Notes under the pieces: generated by a model
Database searches by the model: none
What the model was told of the DNA's origin: nothing
What the model saw: only the letters and a program-made list of their open reading frames with translations
In this document: positions 1-7,618 of the stretch, one piece after another
Position numbering within the stretch: position 1 is the stretch's first letter
How the letters are laid out: each line of letters opens with the position of its first letter
Assembly (NCBI GenBank): GCA_021160155.1
Contig: JAGHDB010000045.1
Span: 1 to 11,429 of the forward strand
Direction: 5' to 3'
DNA: 11,429 nt
Source of the DNA: Bacteroidales bacterium
GTDB lineage: Bacteria; Bacteroidota; Bacteroidia; Bacteroidales; UBA12481
Translations under genes and position numbers: made by a program

Positions 1-50
1 AGGGTACTTCCAATATTACTTCGCTTCTGGATAATTCTGATCTTTGCCAT
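1..50 (-). CDS. rpmD: Large ribosomal subunit protein L30 (uL30), 5' part only
   Basis: Only the first 16 codons and two bases lie in the window; the gene runs off the left edge. An ATG at 50-48 opens the frame MAKIRIIQKRSNIGST, which fits the N-terminus of bacterial L30 (MAKI-K-I-Q-RS-IG pattern). L30 is a small protein of about 60 residues that binds 23S/5S rRNA in the large subunit. It sits 18 bases after the rpsE stop, exactly where L30 follows S5 in the spc cluster, and this placement supports the call as much as the short sequence does. The spacer (51-68) has no Shine-Dalgarno motif. The start is the only one that fits the family. rplO and secY would be expected next, outside the window. 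Confidence 0.87.
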   Translation of the reverse strand, partial: MAKIRIIQKRSNIGST

Positions 51-68
51 AATTATGTTGGTTTGCGG

Positions 69-584
69 TTACCCGTTAAACACTTTTTCAAGTTTAATGC
101 CACGATGTTGCGCAACGGTATAAGCATCTCTCATCTCCATCAGAGCTTTCATGGTAGCTTTAACCAGGTTATGGGGATTGGATGATCCTTTTGATTTAGC
201 CAGGACGTTTTTAACACCCACAGATTCCAGTACGGCTCTCATGGCACCTCCTGCCTTTACCCCGGTACCTCCGGAAGCCGGTTTCAGCCAAACAGTAGCT
301 CCGCCAAACTTGGCCATTTGTTCATGTGGCACCGTATCGTGGATGATCGGAACCTTCACCAGGTTTTTCTTTGCTGATTCAACTCCTTTGGCAATTGCCG
401 TTGTTACTTCATTGGCTTTACCCAGGCCCCAGCCGACCACTCCGTCTTCATTACCCACCACAACGATCGCACTAAAACTGAAAGTTCTACCTCCTTTGGT
501 CACTTTAGTCACGCGGTTAATGGCGACTAACCGGTCTTTTAAGTCGAGATCACTGGTTTTTACCTTTCGTATACTCGTAGACAT
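69..584 (-). CDS. rpsE: Small ribosomal subunit protein S5 (uS5)
   Basis: S5 helps assemble the 30S subunit and lies at the mRNA entry side, where it affects decoding accuracy and is a target region for spectinomycin resistance. The 171-residue protein is close to the usual 165-175. The N-terminal double-stranded RNA-binding domain is clear: [20 protein letters not shown] at residues 19-38, then [17 protein letters not shown]. The C-terminal half has the family block [19 protein letters not shown] and [14 protein letters not shown]. The loop around KGGR looks wild type, with no sign of a spectinomycin-resistance deletion. The ATG at 584 lies 6 bases after the rplR stop without an SD motif; the next gene, rpmD, starts 18 bases downstream. 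Stop codon is TAA. Confidence 0.98.
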   Translation of the reverse strand: MSTSIRKVKTSDLDLKDRLVAINRVTKVTKGGRTFSFSAIVVVGNEDGVVGWGLGKANEVTTAIAKGVESAKKNLVKVPIIHDTVPHEQMAKFGGATVWLKPASGGTGVKAGGAMRAVLESVGVKNVLAKSKGSSNPHNLVKATMKALMEMRDAYTVAQHRGIKLEKVFNG

Positions 585-590
585 AATTTC

Positions 591-950
591 TTAAAATTTT
601 AACCCGCTTTTACGGGCAGCATCAGCTAATGATTTTACACGTCCATGGTAGAGGTATCCATTTCGATCGAATATCACTGACCCGATTCCTTTTTCTTTGG
701 CTTTCTCAGCAATTCTTTGGCCAACTAACCGGGCCTGTTCTGTTTTATTGATGCCTTTATGGGCAGCAATCTCCTTTTCCAATGAAGAAGAAGAAATTAC
801 TGTGTGACCAGTCAGATCATCAACCAGTTGAACTGATATTTGTTTATTGCTCCGGAATACGGTCATACGTGGCCGGTCGGCAGAACCATTCATACCTCTT
901 CTGATTCTGCTTTTTATTTTCTTCCTGCGTTCTAGCTTTGACAAAGCCAT
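591..950 (-). CDS. rplR: Large ribosomal subunit protein L18 (uL18)
   Basis: L18 binds 5S rRNA together with L5 and anchors it in the central protuberance of the 50S subunit. The 119-residue length is normal. The N-terminus is strongly basic ([25 protein letters not shown], residues 5-29, read in two parts), followed by [16 protein letters not shown] and the C-terminal [22 protein letters not shown] and [20 protein letters not shown] blocks typical of bacterial L18. It follows rplF after 42 bases, the longest gap in the window, and is followed by rpsE after 6 bases. The ATG at 950 is preceded by an A-rich leader (AACAGAGATAGATC) rather than an SD motif. Confidence 0.98.
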   Translation of the reverse strand: MALSKLERRKKIKSRIRRGMNGSADRPRMTVFRSNKQISVQLVDDLTGHTVISSSSLEKEIAAHKGINKTEQARLVGQRIAEKAKEKGIGSVIFDRNGYLYHGRVKSLADAARKSGLKF

Positions 951-992
951 GATCTATCTCTGTTTATTCTGATTAATTACTTTTCAATCTTT
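951..992 (-). other. rplF-rplR spacer, longest gap in the window
   Basis: These 42 bases separate the rplF stop (TAG) from the rplR start. Read on the coding strand they are A-rich and low in C, ending CAGAGATAGATC before the ATG. No Bacteroidota-type -7 element (TAnnTTTG), no inverted repeat with a T-run, and no SD motif is apparent. It is best read as an untranslated leader within one transcript. Confidence 0.6.
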
Positions 993-1550
993 CTATTTGG
1001 CTGCTGCTGCTTTCCCCTCTTTTCTCCTCAGTTGTTCTCCAACATATTTAATTCCTTTCCCTTTGTAAGGTTCAGGGGGCCTGAATGATCTGATCTTGGC
1101 AGCCATTTGTCCAATGAGTTGTTTGTCTGCGCTTTTAAGGGTAATGATGGGATTTTTTCTTCTTTCGGTCAGGGCTTCCACTTTTACTTCGGGTGGCAAT
1201 TCGATAACTATCGGGTGTGAAAAACCGATACTCAGTTCGAGACGCTGACCGTTAGCAGTAGCTTTATATCCCACTCCCACAAGTTCCTGTTTGATTTCGT
1301 AACCGGATGATACTCCGTAAACCATATTATTAATAAGGGAACGATACAGGCCATGCAGTGCACGGTGGCGTTTCTGATCAGTAGGACGATTCACGTGAAT
1401 GGTGGCCCCTTCCACTTTAACTTCGATATCCGGATCAACTTTTTGAGTCAGGGTTCCCAGAGGTCCTTTTACTTCAACCAGGTTATCTTTTTGAACTGTA
1501 ACAGTCACTCCCCGGGGTAATTCTATGGGCACATTTCCAATTCTTGACAT
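993..1550 (-). CDS. rplF: Large ribosomal subunit protein L6 (uL6)
   Basis: L6 binds 23S rRNA near the sarcin-ricin loop and the factor-binding site of the 50S subunit. The 185-residue protein has the duplicated alpha/beta fold of the family: an N-terminal copy (SRIGNVPIELPRGV, residues 2-15, then KGPLG) and a C-terminal copy (GVGYKA and LSIGFSHPI). The conserved signature GQMAAKIRSFRPPEPYKGKG falls around residues 147-166 and is followed by IKYVGEQLRRKEGK. The C-terminus ends in a short Ala/Lys tail (KAAAAK). It starts 12 bases after rpsH; the leader (AATGATGTAAAG) has no SD motif. It ends in TAG. Confidence 0.98.
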   Translation of the reverse strand: MSRIGNVPIELPRGVTVTVQKDNLVEVKGPLGTLTQKVDPDIEVKVEGATIHVNRPTDQKRHRALHGLYRSLINNMVYGVSSGYEIKQELVGVGYKATANGQRLELSIGFSHPIVIELPPEVKVEALTERRKNPIITLKSADKQLIGQMAAKIRSFRPPEPYKGKGIKYVGEQLRRKEGKAAAAK

Positions 1551-1562
1551 CTTTACATCATT

Positions 1563-1958
1563 TTAATACACGTAACACAATACCTCGCCACCCACATTTT
1601 CCTTACGGGCTTCTTTATCTGTCATTACCCCTTTTGAGGTGGATAATATCGCAATTCCAAGTCCGTTCAAAACACGTGGCAGATTGCTCACGTCGGCATA
1701 TTTACGCAAGCCTGGCTTGCTGATTCTTTTAATCGATTTTATGGCTGGTGCCTTTGACACAGGATGATACTTAAGAGCGATTTTAATAATACCCTGTTTG
1801 TCATCGTCATCAAAGCGGTAACTTAAAATATAGCCCTTATCGTAAAGTATCTTGGTCATTTCGCGCTTCAGATTGGAAGCAGGAATTTCAACCACTTTAT
1901 GTTTGGCCATAATGGCATTACGAATTCGGGTCAGGTAGTCTGCTATCGGATCTGTCAT
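1563..1958 (-). CDS. rpsH: Small ribosomal subunit protein S8 (uS8)
   Basis: S8 is a primary 16S rRNA binder needed for folding of the central domain of the 30S subunit. The 131-residue length is typical. The N-terminal domain carries [13 protein letters not shown] (residues 3-15), and the C-terminal rRNA-binding region carries [18 protein letters not shown] followed by GGEVLCYVY at the end. In E. coli S8 also represses the spc operon by binding mRNA at the start of rplE. Whether that happens here cannot be judged from inspection; the rplX-rplE junction (2801-2804) is the place to test. It lies 16 bases after rpsN and 12 before rplF, with an A-run but no SD motif upstream. Confidence 0.98.
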   Translation of the reverse strand: MTDPIADYLTRIRNAIMAKHKVVEIPASNLKREMTKILYDKGYILSYRFDDDDKQGIIKIALKYHPVSKAPAIKSIKRISKPGLRKYADVSNLPRVLNGLGIAILSTSKGVMTDKEARKENVGGEVLCYVY

Positions 1959-1974
1959 GGTCGTCTGATTTTTT

Positions 1975-2244
1975 TTACCAACTTGCTTTTTTAATACCCG
2001 GTATTAATCCGGAAGAGGCCATTTCACGAAATACGATACGACTGATTCCGAACTGTCGCATATATCCTTTCGGACGTCCTGTCAGACTGCAACGATTATG
2101 CAACCGAACCTGCGAAGAGTTTCTGGGCAGTTTATTCAGTGCTTCATAGTTTCCTTCAGCTTTATAGCGGGCTCGTTTTTCAGCATACTTGTCCACCAGC
2201 TTTTGCCGCTTAATTTCGCGAGCTTTCATGGATTCTTTAGCCAT
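1975..2244 (-). CDS. rpsN: Small ribosomal subunit protein S14 (uS14), zinc-independent form
   Basis: S14 sits in the 30S head and assembles late, next to S3 and S10. The 89-residue protein is the longer form without zinc-binding cysteines: the only cysteine is C52, in [20 protein letters not shown] (residues 50-69), and the CXXC pairs of the shorter zinc form are missing. The C-terminus ([18 protein letters not shown]) is the family ending. The N-terminal half is a basic, helical extension ([19 protein letters not shown]). It starts two bases after the rplE TAG; the local sequence AGATAGGTATG contains only a weak purine stretch. The position between L5 and S8 is the usual one in spc clusters. 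Confidence 0.98.
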   Translation of the reverse strand: MAKESMKAREIKRQKLVDKYAEKRARYKAEGNYEALNKLPRNSSQVRLHNRCSLTGRPKGYMRQFGISRIVFREMASSGLIPGIKKASW

Positions 2245-2246
2245 AC

Positions 2247-2804
2247 CTATCTTTTGTTAGACTGTTTAAATGGTATTCCAAATTCTTTTAATAGGGCAAA
2301 TCCCTCTTCATCGGTTTTGGCAGAAGTAACAAAGCTAATTTCCAATCCGATTATAGAGTGAATTTTATCAATATCTATTTCAGGAAAAATAATCTGTTCT
2401 GTAATACCGAGGGTGTAATTTCCGCGTCCGTCGAGCTTTGCTGTCACACCTTTAAAATCACGAATCCGGGGTAATGCAACTTTAATCAGACGTTCAAGAA
2501 ATTCATACATTCGGTCACGGCGGAGCGTAACTTTAACACCAATTGGCATTTTCCGACGAAGTTTGAAATTCGAAATGTCCCGTTTTGAGATTGTTTGAAC
2601 GGCTTTTTGGCCGGTAATGAGTGTCAGTTCTTCCTGGGCAACTTCAATCAACTTTTTATCAGCCACTGCCCGTCCGACTCCCTGGTTAATCACAATTTTC
2701 TCCAATTTTGGTACCTGCATCACACTGTGATATCCAAACTCTTTCTGTAATGAAGGAATGATCTCCTCCCGGTATTTATTTCTAAGATTTGGCGAATAAC
2801 TCAT
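2247..2804 (-). CDS. rplE: Large ribosomal subunit protein L5 (uL5)
   Basis: L5 binds 5S rRNA and contacts P-site tRNA from the central protuberance, forming bridges to the 30S head. The 185-residue protein is close to the family length of about 180. Recognisable blocks are [16 protein letters not shown] (residues 32-47), the [20 protein letters not shown] block, [20 protein letters not shown], then [10 protein letters not shown] and the C-terminal [16 protein letters not shown]. Its ATG overlaps the rplX stop by four bases (ATGA), so translation is probably coupled. The coding end of rplX also supplies the best SD-like sequence seen in the window. The stop is TAG, two bases before rpsN. Confidence 0.98.
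   Translation of the reverse strand: MSYSPNLRNKYREEIIPSLQKEFGYHSVMQVPKLEKIVINQGVGRAVADKKLIEVAQEELTLITGQKAVQTISKRDISNFKLRRKMPIGVKVTLRRDRMYEFLERLIKVALPRIRDFKGVTAKLDGRGNYTLGITEQIIFPEIDIDKIHSIIGLEISFVTSAKTDEEGFALLKEFGIPFKQSNKR
2801..2804 (-). other. rplX/rplE ATGA overlap
   Basis: The stop codon of rplX (TGA, 2803-2801) and the start of rplE (ATG, 2804-2802) share bases in an ATGA junction. Such overlaps commonly let ribosomes finishing the first gene reinitiate on the second, which would keep L24 and L5 in step. Coupling itself is inferred. Confidence 0.85.
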
Positions 2805-3127
2805 GACTTAATTTCCTCTCCTGATTTTTTTGCGTAGCGTATCAGTTTGCCTTTTTCATTTAACCTTCGTCCAATACGTGTGGGTTTTCCACTGGATGGA
2901 TCCAGTAACATCAGGTTTGATATATGAACCGGAGCCTCCTTTTTAATGATACCACCCTGTGGTGCATCATTATTTGGTTTGGTATGTTTTGACACCATGT
3001 TCACACCCTCGACAATAGCCCGGTTAGTTTTACGGATTACTTCAAGAACCCGGCCCTGTTGACCTTTTGAGTTACCCGCAATAACCATTACGGAATCTCC
3101 TTTTTTAATATGTAGTTTCTTCTGCAT
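2801..3127 (-). CDS. rplX: Large ribosomal subunit protein L24 (uL24)
   Basis: L24 is an assembly initiator of the 50S subunit that binds the 5' end of 23S rRNA and ends up beside the exit tunnel. The 108-residue protein begins with a KOW motif: [20 protein letters not shown] at residues 8-27. The next block is [18 protein letters not shown], the usual NxVKKHxKP-like signature, followed by [17 protein letters not shown] and a C-terminal KPTRIGRR. The start ATG at 3127 is 14 bases after the rplN stop, with no SD motif in the leader. The last codons overlap the rplE start by four bases. Confidence 0.98.
   Translation of the reverse strand: MQKKLHIKKGDSVMVIAGNSKGQQGRVLEVIRKTNRAIVEGVNMVSKHTKPNNDAPQGGIIKKEAPVHISNLMLLDPSSGKPTRIGRRLNEKGKLIRYAKKSGEEIKS
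2814..2822 (-). promoter_or_regulatory. Possible Shine-Dalgarno-like stretch before rplE
   Basis: The coding-strand sequence AGGAGAGGA lies inside the last codons of rplX (Ser-Gly-Glu-Glu). It ends about 9 bases before the rplE ATG, and its first AGGAG ends about 13 bases before it. It resembles a Shine-Dalgarno site, which almost every other start in the window lacks. The spacing is longer than ideal and the purines also simply encode Gly-Glu-Glu, so a role is unproven. Confidence 0.3.
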
Positions 3128-3141
3128 GGTCAGGTTGTTTA

Positions 3142-3507
3142 TTACAGCACTTCAGGTGCAAGGGATACGATTTTCATATATTTATCTCTCAATTCCCTGG
3201 CTACCGGTCCGAAAATCCGGGTTCCTCTTATTTCCCCGGTTGCATTCAGCAGCACACAGGCATTATCATCAAAGCGGATATAGGATCCGTCTTTTCTCCT
3301 GATTTCCTTCGTCGTTCTCACCACAACTGCCTTTGAAACGGTACCTTTTTTCAGTTCGCCACCAGGCAGAGCAGATTTGACAGTAACTACAATCCGGTCG
3401 CCCACACTGGCATATCTCCGGCCGGTTCCACCCAATACGCGGATGCATAAAACCTCTTTTGCTCCACTATTATCTGCTACGGCCAAACGACTCTCTTGCT
3501 GTATCAT
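3142..3507 (-). CDS. rplN: Large ribosomal subunit protein L14 (uL14)
   Basis: L14 is a beta-barrel protein at the subunit interface of the 50S particle that takes part in an intersubunit bridge and binds the silencing factor RsfS in bacteria. The 121-residue length is standard. The N-terminus [20 protein letters not shown] and the block [20 protein letters not shown] are diagnostic, as are the [16 protein letters not shown] segment and the C-terminal [23 protein letters not shown] (residues 99-121, read in two parts). It starts only two bases after the rpsQ stop (TAGTCATG), leaving no room for its own leader. It opens the spc-type part of the cluster. Confidence 0.99.
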   Translation of the reverse strand: MIQQESRLAVADNSGAKEVLCIRVLGGTGRRYASVGDRIVVTVKSALPGGELKKGTVSKAVVVRTTKEIRRKDGSYIRFDDNACVLLNATGEIRGTRIFGPVARELRDKYMKIVSLAPEVL

Positions 3508-3509
3508 GA

Positions 3510-3770
3510 CTATTTAGCTCTTTCAATGATTTCCACTAATCTCCAGTTTTTTCTTTTGCTGACCGGGCGGGTTTCCATAATACGCACCCGGTCTCCTTCA
3601 TGAGAAGTATTGGTTTCGTCATGAACCACAAACCGGGTAGTTTTATTGACAAACTTTCCATAAATCGGATGTTTGACTTTACGCTTGACGGCTACCACGA
3701 TAGATTTGTCCATCTTGTCACTCATGACAATTCCGACACGTTCTTTTCGAAGATTTCTTTTACCTTCCAT
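3510..3770 (-). CDS. rpsQ: Small ribosomal subunit protein S17 (uS17)
   Basis: S17 is a primary 16S rRNA binder needed early in 30S assembly, with an OB-fold. The 86-residue protein has the typical [20 protein letters not shown] block (residues 7-26), followed by [19 protein letters not shown] and the conserved [20 protein letters not shown] near residues 59-78. It ends EIIERAK, an ending I recall from Bacteroidota homologues. The start lies three bases after the rpmC stop (TAATACATG). Stop is TAG, two bases before rplN, so S17 and L14 are probably translated in a coupled way. Confidence 0.98.
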   Translation of the reverse strand: MEGKRNLRKERVGIVMSDKMDKSIVVAVKRKVKHPIYGKFVNKTTRFVVHDETNTSHEGDRVRIMETRPVSKRKNWRLVEIIERAK

Positions 3771-3773
3771 GTA

Positions 3774-3983
3774 TTATTCACTTTTCTGTTTTTCGGCAAG
3801 TTGCCGTTGTTTTAATTCGGTCTCAAGCTGGGCAATCAGGCGACGTAAGTATCTCAGCTTATTTGGATTATCCAGGGGAGAAACCACATGATGCATTCTC
3901 ATGCGGGTCAAGTTTGCCCTTTCGGTATCAATCCTTTCAACCAATTCTTTCACGGTTAACTCGCGAATTTCAGCAGTTTTCAT
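3774..3983 (-). CDS. rpmC: Large ribosomal subunit protein L29 (uL29)
   Basis: L29 lies next to L23 at the polypeptide exit of the 50S subunit. The 69-residue protein is nearly all helical and antiparallel, as the family is: an N-terminal helix from EIRELTVKELVERIDTERAN (residues 5-24), the loop MHHVVSPLDNPNKLR, and a second helix RRLIAQLETELKQRQ with a charged tail. The family signature in the second half (N..RLRxxRRxIARxxT-like) is present as NPNKLRYLRRLIAQLET. The start ATG shares its A with the rplP stop (TAATG), which indicates coupling to L16. S17 follows after three bases. Confidence 0.97.
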   Translation of the reverse strand: MKTAEIRELTVKELVERIDTERANLTRMRMHHVVSPLDNPNKLRYLRRLIAQLETELKQRQLAEKQKSE

Positions 3984-3985
3984 TA
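3981..3985 (-). other. rplP/rpmC TAATG overlap
   Basis: The rplP stop TAA (3985-3983) and the rpmC start ATG (3983-3981) share one base. The two genes are therefore adjacent without any leader, and L29 translation probably depends on ribosomes finishing L16. Confidence 0.85.
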
Positions 3986-4417
3986 TTCGGTTTTTGAACT
4001 TTCAACATAATCCGGACGAATCACAAACTTGGTTTTCACCGGAAGTTTTTGTGCGGCCAGTCTCAGGGCTTCACGGGCCAGTTCCAGGGGTACCCCATCC
4101 GCTTCAAACAGTATTCGACCCGGAGTAACCCGTGCCACAAAACCTTCCGGAGCTCCTTTTCCCTTACCCATTCTCACCTCGGCAGGTTTTTTTGTAATCG
4201 GTTTGTCCGGAAAAATGCGGATCCAGATCTGTCCCTGCCGTTGCATATGCCGGGTTACGGCCACACGGGCGGCTTCAATCTGGCGACCGGTCATCCAAGT
4301 GGTTTCCAGTGACTTGATTCCGAAAGAACCAAATGCCAACCGGTTACCACGTTGGGCATTCCCTTTCATTCTTCCCTTCTGTTGCCTTCTGAACTTAGTT
4401 TTCTTTGGCTGTAACAT
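3983..4417 (-). CDS. rplP: Large ribosomal subunit protein L16 (uL16)
   Basis: L16 assembles late into the 50S subunit and helps shape the A-site and the peptidyl transferase region. The 144-residue protein has the family start [20 protein letters not shown] (residues 1-20), the block [20 protein letters not shown], and [20 protein letters not shown]. The conserved Arg-82 in [14 protein letters not shown] corresponds to the arginine that is hydroxylated in E. coli L16, though no hydroxylase is visible here. The C-terminal [20 protein letters not shown] is typical. It lies 24 bases after rpsC with no SD motif, and its stop overlaps the rpmC start. Confidence 0.99.
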   Translation of the reverse strand: MLQPKKTKFRRQQKGRMKGNAQRGNRLAFGSFGIKSLETTWMTGRQIEAARVAVTRHMQRQGQIWIRIFPDKPITKKPAEVRMGKGKGAPEGFVARVTPGRILFEADGVPLELAREALRLAAQKLPVKTKFVIRPDYVESSKTE

Positions 4418-4441
4418 AATAATACGATTTAACCAGTCGGT

Positions 4442-5134
4442 TCAACCTCTTCTGTTTTTATACCCTTTTCTGGGTGATTTTGATCCGATGTTTGGAGAGA
4501 GATCCCGTTTACCGTAAATTTCTCCCGTACAAATCCAAACTTTAATACCTGTAGACCCAACCTTTGTATGAGCTTCGGCTAAGGCATAATCGATATCGGC
4601 CCTGAGGGTATGCAGCGGAATCCTGCCTTCTTTGTAAGTTTCTGAACGGGCCATTTCTGCTCCATTCAAACGTCCCGAGATTTGAATCTTGATTCCTTCG
4701 GCACCCATCCTCATGGTAGAAGCAATCGCCATTTTCACTGCGCGGCGGTATGCAATTTTACCCTCAAGTTGCCGGGCAATATTAGAAGCAACAATCATGG
4801 CATTCAGCTCAGGTCTTTTTATTTCAAAAATATTGATCTGAACCTCTTTATTAGTGATCTTTTTCAGCTCCTCTTTCAACTTATCCACCTCCTGACCGCC
4901 TTTTCCGATAATAATACCGGGCCGGGCCGTATTGACCGTAATGGTAATCAGTTTGAGTGTCCGCTCAATCACAATTTTTGAGACGCTGGCCTTAACCAAC
5001 CGGGCGTTAAGATACTTTCTGATCTTATGGTCTTCAACGATTTTATCTTTAAAATCTTTACCACCATACCAGTTAGAATCCCAACCTTTAATGATGCCCA
5101 GTCGATTGCTAATCGGATTTACTTTTTGTCCCAT
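4442..5134 (-). CDS. rpsC: Small ribosomal subunit protein S3 (uS3)
   Basis: S3 lies at the mRNA entry channel of the 30S head and contributes to mRNA unwinding during translation. The 230-residue protein has the N-terminal family start [21 protein letters not shown] type II KH domain follows, with its GXXG loop in [20 protein letters not shown] (GKGG at 77-80). The C-terminal domain carries [16 protein letters not shown] (150-165) and [11 protein letters not shown]. The pair R130-R131 and K134 in YRRAVKMA align with the basic residues linked to ribosomal helicase activity in E. coli. The ATG directly abuts the rplV stop (TAAATG), so coupling is likely. The stop is TGA. Confidence 0.99.
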   Translation of the reverse strand: MGQKVNPISNRLGIIKGWDSNWYGGKDFKDKIVEDHKIRKYLNARLVKASVSKIVIERTLKLITITVNTARPGIIIGKGGQEVDKLKEELKKITNKEVQINIFEIKRPELNAMIVASNIARQLEGKIAYRRAVKMAIASTMRMGAEGIKIQISGRLNGAEMARSETYKEGRIPLHTLRADIDYALAEAHTKVGSTGIKVWICTGEIYGKRDLSPNIGSKSPRKGYKNRRG

Positions 5135-5137
5135 TTA
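5132..5137 (-). other. rplV/rpsC abutting TAAATG junction
   Basis: The rplV stop TAA (5137-5135) is followed immediately by the rpsC ATG (5134-5132), with no base between them. Any ribosome-binding signal for rpsC must lie inside the end of rplV, and none is obvious there. Confidence 0.8.
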
Positions 5138-5551
5138 TTCGTCAGTTTTTTCTTCCTTATTGTGGCTATCCAGGTAAATGGTCACATGATTTGACCGTTT
5201 TCTAATCCGGTATGCACGTCCTTGCGGAGCCGGGCGGAGTCTTTTCAGTACTCTGCCTGAATTCACAAACACTTCTTTAACAAACAGTTTACTATCTTCA
5301 ATCCGAACGCCTTCGTTTTTTGCCTGCCAGTTTGCGATAGCTGACATCAATAATTTTTCAAGCTTTATTGAAGCTTCTTTCGGACTGAAACGCAGTGTGT
5401 CCAAGGCTTTGTTGACTTCCATTCCACGAATCATATCAGCAACCAGGCGCATTTTTCTCGGAGAAGTCGGATTGTTTTTCAACGACGCAAAATACTGCGT
5501 TTTTCGCTGTTCTTTAACCTGATCTGCCCGCTCTTGTTTTCTCGATCCCAT
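5135..5551 (-). CDS. rplV: Large ribosomal subunit protein L22 (uL22), with terminal extensions
   Basis: L22 binds all domains of 23S rRNA and its long beta-hairpin lines the nascent peptide exit tunnel, where macrolide-resistance changes occur. At 138 residues it is longer than the 110 of E. coli: about 20 charged residues are added at the N-terminus ([20 protein letters not shown]) and a short acidic tail (HNKEEKTDE) at the C-terminus. Bacteroides-type L22 as I recall it has similar extensions. The core shows [20 protein letters not shown] (27-46) and the hairpin [20 protein letters not shown] (104-123), with no deletion. The start is the first ATG, 12 bases after rpsS, and lacks an SD motif. 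Confidence 0.98.
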   Translation of the reverse strand: MGSRKQERADQVKEQRKTQYFASLKNNPTSPRKMRLVADMIRGMEVNKALDTLRFSPKEASIKLEKLLMSAIANWQAKNEGVRIEDSKLFVKEVFVNSGRVLKRLRPAPQGRAYRIRKRSNHVTIYLDSHNKEEKTDE

Positions 5552-5563
5552 TATTGCTCGCTT

Positions 5564-5833
5564 TTACTTTTTACGATTACCTGCATGACCACGGAATTGC
5601 CGTGTAGGTGCAAACTCACCCAAACGGTGGCCTACCATATTTTCTGTAATATATACCGGGATGAATTTATTCCCGTTATGTACCGCAATAGTATGCCCTA
5701 CAAAATCAGGAGAGATCAATGACCTTCTGGCCCATGTTTTAATAACCGTTTTTCTGGTACCGGCATTCATAGCCAGGATCTTTTTCTCCAGTTTAAAATC
5801 GATGAAGGGACCTTTTTTTAATGATCGGCTCAT
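5564..5833 (-). CDS. rpsS: Small ribosomal subunit protein S19 (uS19)
   Basis: S19 binds 16S rRNA in the 30S head together with S13, near the A-site tRNA and an intersubunit bridge. The 89-residue protein is standard in length. The start [20 protein letters not shown] (1-20) is diagnostic, as are [39 protein letters not shown] and the RGHAGNRKK end. The ATG at 5833 is the family start; a nearby ATG at 5838 is out of frame and meets a stop after two codons. Codons 5-7 read TTA AAA AAA G, an A-run that simply encodes Leu-Lys-Lys. It follows rplB after 19 bases and precedes rplV by 12. Confidence 0.99.
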   Translation of the reverse strand: MSRSLKKGPFIDFKLEKKILAMNAGTRKTVIKTWARRSLISPDFVGHTIAVHNGNKFIPVYITENMVGHRLGEFAPTRQFRGHAGNRKK

Positions 5834-5852
5834 ACCATGCTATATTATCTGG

Positions 5853-6677
5853 TTACTTATTGCGTTTTTCTATTATAAACTTCGAAGAGGCTTTCTTTTT
5901 TTTACGTGTCTTATACCCCTTAGCCAACACACCGGTTTTTGACCTGGGATGTCCTCCCGAGGCACGGCCTTCACCTCCGCCCATGGGATGATCTACAGGG
6001 TTCATAGCTACACCGCGTACACGCGGGCGACGGCCTTTCCATCTGGATCTTCCGGCTTTACCGCTTCGCTCAAGACCATGGTCAGAATTTGAAACCGTCC
6101 CCACCGTGGCACGGCAGGTAGTCAGTATCTTACGGGATTCCCCGGATGGAAGTTTTACTATAACATATCGCCCTTCTTTTGAAACTAACTGGGCATATGC
6201 ACCGGCACTACGGGCCATTGCTCCACCCTGACCGGGTCTTAACTCAATATTATGAACGATGGTTCCAAGGGGTATTTCTCCAAGTGGCAAACTGTTGCCA
6301 ATCTCAGGAGCAATGTTTTTTCCTGAAATTACATTATGGCCAGCCTCCAGTCCGTTCGGCGCCAATATATACCGCTTCTCACCATCGGAATAATTCAGTA
6401 GTGCAATACGTGCAGTACGGTTAGGATCATACTCAATACTGGCTACTTTAGCCGGAACACCATCCTTATCTCGTTTGAAATCAATCACCCGGTACATCCT
6501 TTTTGCCCCGCCACCAACATGGCGAACAGTCATTTTACCCCTGTTGTTTCTTCCGCCACTTTTTTTCAGCGGCTTCAAAAGAGATTTTTCAGGAACCGAA
6601 CTAGTAATTTCTTCAAATGTTCCTATAATTTTTCCTCTCTGTCCCGGTGTAACCGGATTAAACTTTTTAACTGCCAT
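5853..6677 (-). CDS. rplB: Large ribosomal subunit protein L2 (uL2)
   Basis: L2 is one of the most conserved ribosomal proteins, needed for subunit association and for peptidyl transferase activity. The 274-residue length is normal. The N-terminal part shows [20 protein letters not shown] (35-54) and the OB-fold region [21 protein letters not shown]. The SH3-like domain contains [20 protein letters not shown], and the C-terminal block [20 protein letters not shown] holds His-230, which aligns with the key histidine (His-229) of E. coli L2. The tail is very basic ([19 protein letters not shown]), encoded partly by a run of eight A bases at 5896-5903. It starts 6 bases after rplW, with only CAGGTA upstream. 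Confidence 0.99.
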   Translation of the reverse strand: MAVKKFNPVTPGQRGKIIGTFEEITSSVPEKSLLKPLKKSGGRNNRGKMTVRHVGGGAKRMYRVIDFKRDKDGVPAKVASIEYDPNRTARIALLNYSDGEKRYILAPNGLEAGHNVISGKNIAPEIGNSLPLGEIPLGTIVHNIELRPGQGGAMARSAGAYAQLVSKEGRYVIVKLPSGESRKILTTCRATVGTVSNSDHGLERSGKAGRSRWKGRRPRVRGVAMNPVDHPMGGGEGRASGGHPRSKTGVLAKGYKTRKKKKASSKFIIEKRNK

Positions 6678-6683
6678 TACCTG

Positions 6684-6974
6684 CTAAATATTGCTGTAAA
6701 AATCAATTGTATCTCCTTCAACCAAAGTAATAATGGCCTTTTTATATGCATTTGTTTTACCACGAATCGTTCCGGTACGCGTAAACCGACTTTTCTCCTT
6801 ACCTCCGTAACGCATGGTATTGACGGTAGCAACTTTTACCCCATACATCTCCTGAACAGCCTGCCGGATCTGGTATTTATTCGCCTTTTTATGAACGATA
6901 AAACCATATCGCTGAAGCTTATCAGTTTGGTCGGTCATCTTCTCCGTCACGATGGGTTTAATTAAAATATCCAT
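6684..6974 (-). CDS. rplW: Large ribosomal subunit protein L23 (uL23)
   Basis: L23 sits at the polypeptide tunnel exit and docks trigger factor and the signal recognition particle. The 96-residue protein begins ILIKPIVTEKMTDQTDKLQR, containing the PIVTEK signature at residues 7-12. The next blocks are YGFIVHKKANKYQIRQAVQE and VKVATVNTMRYGGKEK, with the C-terminal GKTNAYKKAIITLVEGDTID. The acidic residues that dock trigger factor in E. coli cannot be mapped with certainty here. The start is 12 bases after the rplD stop and has a weak purine stretch (CAGGGAATA) right before it. It ends in TAG. Confidence 0.98.
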   Translation of the reverse strand: MDILIKPIVTEKMTDQTDKLQRYGFIVHKKANKYQIRQAVQEMYGVKVATVNTMRYGGKEKSRFTRTGTIRGKTNAYKKAIITLVEGDTIDFYSNI

Positions 6975-6986
6975 TATTCCCTGATC

Positions 6987-7616
6987 TTATAATCCAAAAT
7001 TTTTATGTATAGAATCGATTGAACTTTCAACGAAAGCTATGGTCGATGCATTCATTATGTCATAAGTACTTAAATCCGTGGATGTTATAACTTTAACACC
7101 CTTCAAATTTCGAGACGACAAATATACGTTTTTATTTGGTTGATTTAAAACTAAAAGCAGTTTTTTATCACTCACCTTGAGATTCTCCCGCATCTCAGAA
7201 ATGGTGCGGGTTTTAGGTTCATCAATGAGAAAATCCTCAATCACCATTATTTGACTGTTTTGAGCTTTATAGCTTAAAGCAGATTTTCGAGCCAAAATTT
7301 TTACCTTCTTGTTGACTTTTATCCCGTAATCTCTGGGCCTCGGGCCAAATACCCGTCCGCCACCTTTGAACAGGGGTGACTTGATGCTTCCGGCACGGGC
7401 TGTCCCGGTTCCTTTCTGGCGTTTTATTTTTCGGGTACTGCCACTGATCTCTGCACGTTCTTTGGCCTTGTGGGTTCCCTGACGACGATTGGCCAGAATC
7501 TGTTTGACATCCAAATAAATGGCATGATCATTAGGAGCAATTCCAAAGATTTCATCTTTGAGCTCCACTTTTCGTCCGGTTTCTTCGCCGGAAATTTTAT
7601 AAACAGTAAGTTTCAT
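6987..7616 (-). CDS. rplD: Large ribosomal subunit protein L4 (uL4)
   Basis: L4 is an early 50S assembly protein with a long loop that reaches into the exit tunnel opposite L22. The 209-residue protein has [20 protein letters not shown] (30-49), the tunnel loop around [20 protein letters not shown] (64-83) and [15 protein letters not shown]. The loop sequence [10 protein letters not shown] has Thr where E. coli has Arg, a position that is variable between phyla. In E. coli L4 also shuts off its own operon by attenuation in an S10 leader. No such leader is present here, because rpsJ follows fusA after 18 bases. The start overlaps the rplC stop by one base (TAATG). Confidence 0.98.
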   Translation of the reverse strand: MKLTVYKISGEETGRKVELKDEIFGIAPNDHAIYLDVKQILANRRQGTHKAKERAEISGSTRKIKRQKGTGTARAGSIKSPLFKGGGRVFGPRPRDYGIKVNKKVKILARKSALSYKAQNSQIMVIEDFLIDEPKTRTISEMRENLKVSDKKLLLVLNQPNKNVYLSSRNLKGVKVITSTDLSTYDIMNASTIAFVESSIDSIHKNFGL

Positions 7617-7618
7617 TA
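7614..7618 (-). other. rplC/rplD TAATG overlap
   Basis: The rplC stop TAA (7618-7616) and rplD start ATG (7616-7614) share one base. This suggests that L4 is translated by ribosomes that have just finished L3. Confidence 0.85.

Noticed and set aside
151-594. A 147-codon open frame on the plus strand
   Set aside because: Antisense to rpsE; low-complexity Pro/Thr/Leu composition typical of complementary frames and no family resemblance.
951-992. Possible internal promoter in the rplF-rplR spacer
   Set aside because: No TAnnTTTG-type -7 element or matching upstream element was seen; A-rich sequence alone is not evidence.
4029-4517. A 162-codon open frame on the plus strand
   Set aside because: It lies antisense to rplP and the end of rpsC, has no recognisable protein motif, and is fully explained as a shadow of strongly conserved genes.
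5813-5821. A AAA AAA G run at codons 5-7 of rpsS, resembling a -1 frameshift slippery site
   Set aside because: The bases encode the invariant Leu-Lys-Lys-Gly of S19, the zero frame gives the full protein, and no product is expected from a shift.
5896-5903. Run of eight A bases near the end of rplB that might mark a frameshift or sequencing error
   Set aside because: The frame continues cleanly through the run to a normal L2 C-terminus of normal length.
6519-6965. A 148-codon open frame on the plus strand
   Set aside because: It runs antisense across rplB and rplW, with no motif and no leader of its own.
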